A DNA stretch of 64,000 nt from Pseudomonas lurida (GTDB taxonomy: Bacteria > Pseudomonadota > Gammaproteobacteria > Pseudomonadales > Pseudomonadaceae). A program made the position numbers and the translations under genes. Position 1 is the stretch's first letter; the number at the start of each line of letters is the position of its first letter. The DNA lies in NCBI RefSeq assembly GCF_002563895.1, contig NZ_PDJB01000001.1, positions 603,501 to 667,500 on the forward strand, in the 5' to 3' direction. This document shows, piece by piece, positions 58,732-64,000 of this stretch. Below the pieces are notes generated by a model that was not told the DNA's origin, did no database searches, and saw only the letters and a list, made by a program, of their open reading frames with translations.

Positions 58732-59444
58732 GTGCACCTATCCTCGAAATGAAGGACCTGGATGTGTTCTACGGCCCCATCCAGGCCTTGAAGAAAGTCT
58801 CGCTGCACATCAACGAAGGCGAAACCGTCAGCCTGATCGGCTCCAATGGCGCTGGTAAATCCACGTTGCTGATGTCGATCTTCGGCCAGCCACGGGCCGA
58901 GTCGGGGCAGATCATCTACAACGGCGTCGACATTACCCACAAGTCGTCGCACTACATCGCCTCCAACGGCATTGCGCAATCGCCGGAAGGGCGGCGGGTG
59001 TTCCCCGACATGACCGTCGAGGAAAATCTGCTGATGGGCACCATCCCGATTGGCGACAAGTTTGCCCAGGAAGATATGCAGCGCATGTTCGAGCTGTTCC
59101 CGCGGCTCAAGGAGCGCCGTAACCAGCGCGCCATGACCATGTCGGGTGGCGAGCAGCAAATGCTCGCCATCGCCCGCGCGCTGATGAGCCGGCCCAAGCT
59201 GTTGCTGTTGGACGAGCCGAGCCTGGGCCTGGCGCCGATCGTGGTGAAGCAGATCTTCTCGACCCTGCGCGAGCTGGCGTCTACCGGGATGACTATTTTC
59301 CTAGTCGAGCAGAACGCCAACCACGCGCTGCGCCTGTCGGACCGGGCGTATGTGATGGTCAACGGCGAGATTCGCCTGACGGGTACGGGTAAGGAGCTGC
59401 TGGTCAACGAGGAAGTGCGCAACGCCTACCTCGGCGGTCACTGA
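58728..59444 (+). CDS. livF: Branched-chain-type amino acid ABC transporter ATPase (LivF/BraG)
   Basis: This 238-residue ABC ATPase has Walker A LIGSNGAGKSTLLM, SPEGRRVFPDMTVEENL at the Q-loop side, signature MSGGEQQMLAIARALM, Walker B LLLLDEPSLGLAP and the switch segment FLVEQNANHAL, all typical of LivF. The start at 58728 (MSAPILEMKDL) overlaps the livG stop; the longer open frame through livG is rejected. It is the last gene of the five-gene operon. Confidence 0.95.
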   Translation: MSAPILEMKDLDVFYGPIQALKKVSLHINEGETVSLIGSNGAGKSTLLMSIFGQPRAESGQIIYNGVDITHKSSHYIASNGIAQSPEGRRVFPDMTVEENLLMGTIPIGDKFAQEDMQRMFELFPRLKERRNQRAMTMSGGEQQMLAIARALMSRPKLLLLDEPSLGLAPIVVKQIFSTLRELASTGMTIFLVEQNANHALRLSDRAYVMVNGEIRLTGTGKELLVNEEVRNAYLGGH

Positions 59445-59457
59445 TGTACAACGCAAT

Positions 59458-59484
59458 GCAGGCCCTCCTATAGGTGCCTGCTTT
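59458..59484 (+). terminator. Short hairpin after livF
   Basis: GCAGGC pairs with GCCTGC around a 12-base loop and is followed by TTTA. It is modest, and the adjoining REP pair may contribute to ending the transcript. Confidence 0.5.
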
Positions 59485-59571
59485 ATGTGGGAGCGGGCTT
59501 GCCTGCGGTGCAGACGCCTCGGTCGATCAGTTGGACCGAGGAGATGCCATCGCAGGCAAGCCCGCTCCCAC
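59485..59571. repeat. Paired REP palindrome, mixed A/B core
   Basis: GTGGGAGCGGGCTTGCCTGC faces CGCAGGCAAGCCCGCTCCCA. The centre holds CCTCGGTCGATC and GGACCGAGGAG, which also pair. It lies downstream of livF. Confidence 0.9.
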
Positions 59572-59608
59572 CTGTGTTTTTGCACTGTCCACAAGGCCGA
59601 TGCCAAAT

Positions 59609-60085
59609 TGTGGAAAACAAATCCAGCCTGCCTCCAAAGCGCGACATATAGCCGCCGCAAATCCCTGTTTTGTCACAGTTTTGACTTGTCCCCATCCGCT
59701 GTGGAACCGGCTGTGGGTAACGTGGGAGTAGCTGGCTGAACGTCAATAAATACGTGGCCTGCAGCGTGATGAGTGTTTTTTGACTAGCGGGTTTTTGCGA
59801 CCCGGCGGCGCCTTTTGTCAACCTGTTTAAAGACACAGGTATATGACCAAAATATGTCTCGCCAGCCTGTGGATAAGTCTGTGACTAAACTCTGGAAAGA
59901 CGGCCGCAGAGGCCGGAATGACTGGCCTGGAGCCATCGTTCTGGTTTTCCGTTTGTCCTGGGGCCTACATACGCTTCAGCCAAGGTCAAGCAAAAAACTT
60001 TCTAAAACCGTCTGTAACCCTTGTGTATAAAGGCCTGGCGCAATTTGCACTTGCCCCCAAAGACTGTGGGCGCAACTGTGGATAA
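59609..60085. other. Non-coding region with clustered DnaA-box-like 9-mers
   Basis: The 805-base gap between livF and the next gene has no credible coding frame. On the minus strand it holds three exact TTATNCACA boxes (TTATCCACA at 59868-59876 and 60077-60085, TTATACACA at 60022-60030) and two with one mismatch (TTTTCCACA at 59609-59617, TTACCCACA at 59712-59720), all in the same orientation. A palindrome ACCTGT-N8-ACAGGT lies at 59821-59840. The gap is richer in A and T than nearby genes. It could be a DnaA-titration or regulatory site; oriC itself is expected beside dnaA, which is not here. Confidence 0.5.
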
Positions 60086-60249
60086 CCTGCGCGCATATAG
60101 CTGCAAGCCACGGTGCATATGGCTTTGCTCGTAGTGGTTAATAAATGATCAGCTGTGTGGGGCGTTGCATGCTTAGCGGTTGCCGCCACCGCGGCGTAAG
60201 GGCATTCTGCTGGCTGATTTTTTTCCCCGATGCCCGCAAGGAGACCACC

Positions 60250-61017
60250 ATGTCCAACACGCTGTTTATTACTGGCGCAACCTCAGGTTTTGGCGAGGCC
60301 TGCGCTCGTCGTTTTGCAGAAGCCGGCTGGAAACTGGTGCTCACCGGCCGTCGCGCCGACCGCCTGAATGCGCTGGTCGAAGCGCTTTCCCAGCAGACCG
60401 AGGTGCATGGCCTGGTCGTGGACGTGCGTGACCGCAAGGGTATGGAGGACGCCATCGCCAACCTGCCGCCATCGTTCGCCACGTTGCGCGGGCTGATCAA
60501 CAACGCCGGCCTCGCCGTGGGCACCGACCCTGCGCCCAAGTGCAACCTCGACGATTGGGAAACCATGGTCGACACCAACATCAAGGGCCTGCTGACCACG
60601 ACCAGCCTGCTGCTGCCGCGCTTGATCGCCCACGGCCGTGGCGCCGGCATCATCAACCTCGGCTCCATCGCCGGCAGCTACCCTTACCCGGGCAGCCACG
60701 TGTATGGCGGCTCCAAGGCGTTCGTGAAGCAGTTCTCGCTGAACCTGCGCTGCGACCTGCAAGGGACTGGCGTGCGCGTCACCAACATCGAACCAGGCCT
60801 GTGCGAGAGCGAGTTCTCGCTGGTGCGGTTCGGCGGTGACCAGGCGCGTTATGACGCGACTTACGCGGGGGCCGAGCCGATTCAGCCGCAGGACATCGCC
60901 GATACGATTTTCTGGGTGTTGAACACGCCGGCGCACGTCAACATCAACCGGTTGGAATTGATGCCGGTGAGCCAGACCTGGGCCGGGTTTGCGATCGAGC
61001 GTGGCGCCAAGGGCTGA
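60250..61017 (+). CDS. Short-chain dehydrogenase/reductase (YdfG-like)
   Basis: This 255-residue classical SDR has the cofactor motif TGATSGFGEACARRFAEAGW at the N-terminus, followed by TGRRADRL (the Arg residues suit NADP), NNAGLA, the catalytic Ser in INLGSIAGSYPYPG and the YxxxK motif YGGSKAFVKQF. The family resembles NADP-dependent 3-hydroxy acid or serine dehydrogenases. The start at 60250 has AAGGAG; an earlier in-frame ATG 35 codons up lacks support. It stands alone after the long non-coding gap, so its physiological substrate is unknown. Confidence 0.88.
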   Translation: MSNTLFITGATSGFGEACARRFAEAGWKLVLTGRRADRLNALVEALSQQTEVHGLVVDVRDRKGMEDAIANLPPSFATLRGLINNAGLAVGTDPAPKCNLDDWETMVDTNIKGLLTTTSLLLPRLIAHGRGAGIINLGSIAGSYPYPGSHVYGGSKAFVKQFSLNLRCDLQGTGVRVTNIEPGLCESEFSLVRFGGDQARYDATYAGAEPIQPQDIADTIFWVLNTPAHVNINRLELMPVSQTWAGFAIERGAKG

Positions 61018-61027
61018 CACCGCGTTG

Positions 61028-61118
61028 CCTTCTTCGCGGGTAAGCCCGCTCCCACACTTGACCCTGTTACAGCCTGACAAAGGCGTCGAGTGTGGAAGCG
61101 AACCTGCTCGTGAAGGCG
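61028..61118. repeat. Paired REP palindrome, class A, diverged
   Basis: TTCGCGGGTAAGCCCGCTCC faces GTGTGGAAGCGAACCTGCTC with several mismatches. It precedes the cation efflux gene. Confidence 0.7.
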
Positions 61119-61208
61119 GCAAAATGGCCAAAAACAGGCCATAAGGTACACTCCCTCCCTGAAAACCCCTCCGCATTGTGCGGTTTAAAGGTTTTGACAG
61201 GAGGAAAT

Positions 61209-62114
61209 GTGAGTAACCGAGGTGAGCAGGCACTGCTCAAACAATCGACCATCCTGATGTTCGCCGTGGCGATCGCCGGGATTGTCACGGGTGTGGTATC
61301 TGGCGCCCAATCCATTCTGTTCGACGGCTTTTTCTCGCTGATCGCCACCGCCATCAAGGTGTTGATGCTGATCACGGCCAAGCTGATCGCCAAGAAAAGC
61401 AACGAGCGCTTCCAGTTTGGCTACTGGCACCTGGAGCCCATGGTGCTGCTGATCGAAGGCAGTTTCCTGTTGCTGATCGCTATCTATGCGTTCCTCAATG
61501 GTGTGTTCGGCATTATCAATGGCGGGCGCGAGATCGAGTTGGGGCTGGTGATCATTTATGCGGCGGTGTTTACCGTCGTCGAGTTCGCCTATTTCTTCTA
61601 TGTGCGCTACCGCAATCGCACGCTGAAATCATCGCTGATCCAGTTCGACAACATCAGCTGGCTGGTGGACGCGATGCTCTCCGTGGGCTTGCTCATCAGC
61701 TTTTTGGCGGCACTGTTGCTCAAGTCCCAGGGCTACGGCGAGTGGGCCGTGTACGTCGACCCGTTGATCCTGATCCTGCTGGCCCTGAGCATGCTGGCTC
61801 CGGCGTTCAAGATCCTGCGCCCGGCGTTGCGCGAGGTGCTGGGGATTGCGCCGGACCACCTGGACGACAAGGTGCGTGAAGTGATGGACGCGGCACAGGC
61901 CAGGCATGGATTCGACGATTATGTGTCCTACGTGCAAAAGCACGGGCGGGCGCGATTTATCGAGATTCATGTGGTGCTGCCGGCGAATTACCCGCTGGAT
62001 AATGTCGCCACCCTCGACGGGCTGCGCGAAGAAATATCCACAGGGCTCGGCACCCCAGATGCGGCGCGCTGGTTGACGATCAGCTTTACCGGGGACCGCA
62101 AGTGGATTGCGTGA
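61209..62114 (+). CDS. Cation diffusion facilitator family transporter
   Basis: This 301-residue inner-membrane antiporter exports divalent metal ions. It has about six helices and a cytoplasmic C-terminal domain of about 90 residues. Helix 2 has GAQSILFDGFFSLIATA, where the Asp corresponds to a metal-binding residue, and helix 5 has FDNISWLVDAMLSVG with the second Asp. In place of the zinc-type HxxxD pair these sites read as SILFD and WLVDA, so the metal may not be zinc. The GTG at 61209 follows AGGAGGAAAT and is preferred over the longer frame that crosses the REP pair. Confidence 0.85.
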   Translation: MSNRGEQALLKQSTILMFAVAIAGIVTGVVSGAQSILFDGFFSLIATAIKVLMLITAKLIAKKSNERFQFGYWHLEPMVLLIEGSFLLLIAIYAFLNGVFGIINGGREIELGLVIIYAAVFTVVEFAYFFYVRYRNRTLKSSLIQFDNISWLVDAMLSVGLLISFLAALLLKSQGYGEWAVYVDPLILILLALSMLAPAFKILRPALREVLGIAPDHLDDKVREVMDAAQARHGFDDYVSYVQKHGRARFIEIHVVLPANYPLDNVATLDGLREEISTGLGTPDAARWLTISFTGDRKWIA

Positions 62115-62135
62115 GGGCAGTTGCACCGAGGTGAC

Positions 62136-62224
62136 GCTTTCGCGAGCAAGCCCGCTCCCACATTTAACCGTGTCCTGCCCTTGGAATGCGGGTCGAATGT
62201 AGCAGCGGGCTTGCGCGCGAAGAG
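62136..62224. repeat. Paired REP palindrome, class A, diverged
   Basis: TTTCGCGAGCAAGCCCGCTC faces GTAGCAGCGGGCTTGCGCGC. It lies between the convergent cation transporter and AGE-family genes. Confidence 0.78.
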
Positions 62225-62234
62225 GCCCTGAATG

Positions 62235-63344
62235 TCAGCCAAGATGCTGGGCGAGCCCCTGGTAACACGTCGCCAAATGGTACGGCGTGGTCGATGGCAT
62301 ATCCCGTCGACTCACCACGCCTTGGGCATCCAGGCATTCATTCCAGCCTTTTGCATGCAAGAAGTGCTGCTGCAGCGCCAGCAACTGGCGCTGCAGCACG
62401 GCTTCGCTGTCTGGCCGCAAGGTCAGTGCCCGCAGGTACTCGGCCTGGGCCCAGATTCGTTGGGTGCCGTCGCGCACGGTGCCATCCAGCGCCAGCATGC
62501 CACTGACGGCACCGCTGGTGTTATCCACACCCTTGAGCTCGGCGTAGGCGAAAGCCCGCGTCAGCGACGCATGCAGCGGCGTACCGCGCAGAACATCCGA
62601 GGACTCCAGCAAAAAGAACCACTCGAACTGGTGACCCGGCTCGAACCAGTTATCCACAGCCCCCAGCGGTTTTTCCATCATCACGCCGCTCTGGTGGTCA
62701 ATGAAGCGCTGCTGCATGGCCTTCGCCAAGGCCAGCAGGGCCGCCTGTACCTGTGCGTCTTCACGCACGGCGAGGGTGGCGAGAAAACCTTCGGCCAAGT
62801 GCATCAATGGGTTTTGCAGCGGGCCGGAATTAAGCGATGACCAGTTGCGCTCCAGTACTGCTTCATACAGACCGTCGCCCGTGGCGAACCGCTTGGCGAC
62901 CACTTCCAGTGCCGCATTGAGCACCGACTCCACCAGCGGCTCATGCACCTTGGCCCAGTAGTGGGCACAGGCGAAGATGATGAACGCGTGGGTGTAGAGG
63001 TCTTTGCGTGTGTCCAGCGGCTGGCCGGCCGGGTCGATGCTGTAGAACCAGCCACCATGCTCTGCGTCGTGGAAGTGCCGTTGCAGGGAGCGGAACAATG
63101 CCGCAGCGCGTTCTTCGGCAAACGCTGCACCGGGCTCGCCGATCAGGCTTGCGAACAGGTACAGCTGCCGGGCGCAGGCCATGGCGCGGTAGCGTTGTGG
63201 GGGCAGCGGTTGGTGATCGGCGTCCAGCGCCTCATAGGGCAATGCCAGGTCGGCATTCCAGCCTGGGCCCTGCCAGAGTGGCACGATCAGGCTGTTGAAG
63301 TGCGTGAGCACGGTGTTGAAGGCGGGTTGGGAAGCGCTGGGCAT
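62235..63344 (-). CDS. AGE-family sugar epimerase/isomerase (mannose isomerase-like)
   Basis: This 369-residue soluble alpha/alpha-barrel enzyme belongs to the N-acylglucosamine 2-epimerase superfamily. Recognisable segments are RYRAMACARQLYLFA, GGWFYSIDPAGQPLDTRKDLYTHAF split across residues 95-120, NPLMHLAEGFLAT, and EPGHQFEWFFLL with the catalytic His. The RKDLYTHAF type is nearer to D-mannose isomerases and YihS-like aldose-ketose isomerases than to renin-binding epimerases, so mannose-fructose interconversion is the best guess. No sugar operon adjoins it. A start at 63344 is usual. Confidence 0.85.
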   Translation of the reverse strand: MPSASQPAFNTVLTHFNSLIVPLWQGPGWNADLALPYEALDADHQPLPPQRYRAMACARQLYLFASLIGEPGAAFAEERAAALFRSLQRHFHDAEHGGWFYSIDPAGQPLDTRKDLYTHAFIIFACAHYWAKVHEPLVESVLNAALEVVAKRFATGDGLYEAVLERNWSSLNSGPLQNPLMHLAEGFLATLAVREDAQVQAALLALAKAMQQRFIDHQSGVMMEKPLGAVDNWFEPGHQFEWFFLLESSDVLRGTPLHASLTRAFAYAELKGVDNTSGAVSGMLALDGTVRDGTQRIWAQAEYLRALTLRPDSEAVLQRQLLALQQHFLHAKGWNECLDAQGVVSRRDMPSTTPYHLATCYQGLAQHLG

Positions 63345-63418
63345 TGGCTGGCGTCGTCACGGCAGGGGTGTAGGCGCGCATGGTATCAGGCTTGAGGTGG
63401 GTGGTGGCTTTGAGTCCG

Positions 63419-63496
63419 CCATCGCGGGCAAGCCCGGCTCCCACATTTTTGACGGGCAAACCCGATGAAATGTGGGAGCTGGCTTGCCTGCGATGA
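63419..63496. repeat. Paired REP palindrome, mixed class
   Basis: ATCGCGGGCAAGCCCGGCTC faces GTGGGAGCTGGCTTGCCTGC with a centre of TTTTTGACGGGCAAACC. It lies between the HupE/UreJ and AGE-family genes. Confidence 0.87.
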
Positions 63497-63518
63497 GGCC
63501 TTACACGCTCGACAAAAC

Positions 63519-64000
63519 TCAGCCCGCGAGCAACCAGGCCCCGGTCGCCGCCGAAGCCGCCCCGGCAATCCGCACCAACGGCGCGGCCGCGGCCGGCAGG
63601 AAGCGCACCACCGCGTAACCGGCCGCATGCAGAGCCGCCGTTGCCCCGACAAACCCTGCCGCGTAGGCCCAAGGGCTGGACATGTCTGGCAGCTCCAGGC
63701 CATGGGCTACGCCGTGGAACAGCGCAAACAAGGCCGTCGCCCCGACCGCCACGAACAACGGTGGACGCACCGCCAGCGCCACCGCCAAGCCCAAGGCCAG
63801 CACCGACGCCGCAATCCCGCTTTCCAGTGCCGGCAACGCCAGGCCTTCAAAGCCCAGCATGCCGCCGATCAACATGGTGCCTACGAAGGTGCACGGCAGT
63901 GCCCAGCGCGCGGCGCCTTTTTGTTGGGCGGCCCACAAGCCGACCGCGACCATGGCCAACAGGTGGTCGATGCCGCCCAAGGGATGGCTGATGCCGGCAG
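63519..64000 (-). CDS. HupE/UreJ family membrane protein (5' truncated)
   Basis: The last 160 residues of a hydrophobic protein run off the window edge. At the truncated N-terminus the family motif SHPLGGIDHLLAMVAVGLWA is visible, with the His and Asp thought to bind metal, and ALFHGVAHGLELP near the middle carries a further His pair. About five helices remain. HupE/UreJ proteins are secondary nickel or cobalt importers, often near urease or hydrogenase genes, but nothing in this window shows which. The Met-like codon at 63980 is a TTG inside the motif and is not the start. Confidence 0.85.
   Translation of the reverse strand, partial: AGISHPLGGIDHLLAMVAVGLWAAQQKGAARWALPCTFVGTMLIGGMLGFEGLALPALESGIAASVLALGLAVALAVRPPLFVAVGATALFALFHGVAHGLELPDMSSPWAYAAGFVGATAALHAAGYAVVRFLPAAAAPLVRIAGAASAATGAWLLAG

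Noticed and set aside
59609..60085. The DnaA-box cluster as the chromosomal replication origin
   Set aside because: dnaA, dnaN, rpmH and rnpA, which flank oriC in Pseudomonas, are not here, and no 13-mer AT-rich unwinding repeats are evident.

Overview
The window is a stretch of chromosome from a fluorescent pseudomonad, most likely the Pseudomonas fluorescens group. Three things support this: the proteins read as Pseudomonas housekeeping genes (rhdA of 271 residues with the CQTHHRSG loop, azurin, HisZ, an amiB-mutL-miaA-hfq-hflX-hflK-hflC run); the gene order matches what I remember of the P. aeruginosa PA4957 to PA4909 region; and intergenic gaps carry about sixteen paired REP palindromes of the GTGGGAGCGGGCTTGC type typical of that group. 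It is almost entirely core genome. I see no prophage, transposase, integrase, rRNA operon or CRISPR array.

Layout. 1-4031: end of serB, then leftward HDOD gene, rhdA and psd. 4198-6072: motAB stator genes. 6133-10598: rsgA, orn, a TRIC-type channel, queG and nnrD. 10586-19187: a tightly coupled rightward run, tsaE-amiB-mutL-miaA-hfq-hflX-hflK-hflC (tRNA modification, wall cleavage, mismatch repair, RNA chaperone, membrane protease control). 19482-24087: hisZ, purA and a chemoreceptor. 24178-26768: a two-gene iron(III) uptake cluster without its ATPase. 26942-27267: two tandem tRNA-Leu(CAG) units. 27493-34773: rnr-rlmB, then rpsF-rpsR-membrane protein-rplI, then dnaB. 34963-37266: ygiQ. 37478-39511: an accessory-looking pair (hydrophobic putative effector plus four-helix membrane partner) followed by a frameshifted second copy of the partner. 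39700-46528: a three-gene cluster of transglutaminase/amidoligase, circularly permuted ATP-grasp/alpha-E and a second transglutaminase. 46575-49719: small charged protein, azurin, and pncB-nadE NAD salvage. 49933-53922: lysine/pipecolate catabolism (LysR regulator, amaB, amaA). 54297-59444: a five-gene branched-chain-type amino acid ABC transporter behind a near-perfect sigma-54 promoter. 59445-60249: an 800-base non-coding gap with a cluster of DnaA-box-like 9-mers. 60250-64000: short-chain dehydrogenase, cation efflux protein, AGE-family sugar isomerase and a partial HupE/UreJ gene.

The parts most worth a second look are the 37.5-39.5 kb effector/immunity-like module with its decayed duplicate, the DnaA-box cluster at 59.6-60.1 kb, the 39.7-46.5 kb peptide-ligase/transglutaminase cluster, and the sigma-54 control region at 54.0-54.2 kb. 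All functional calls come from reading translated sequence and recalled family motifs; no database search was run.
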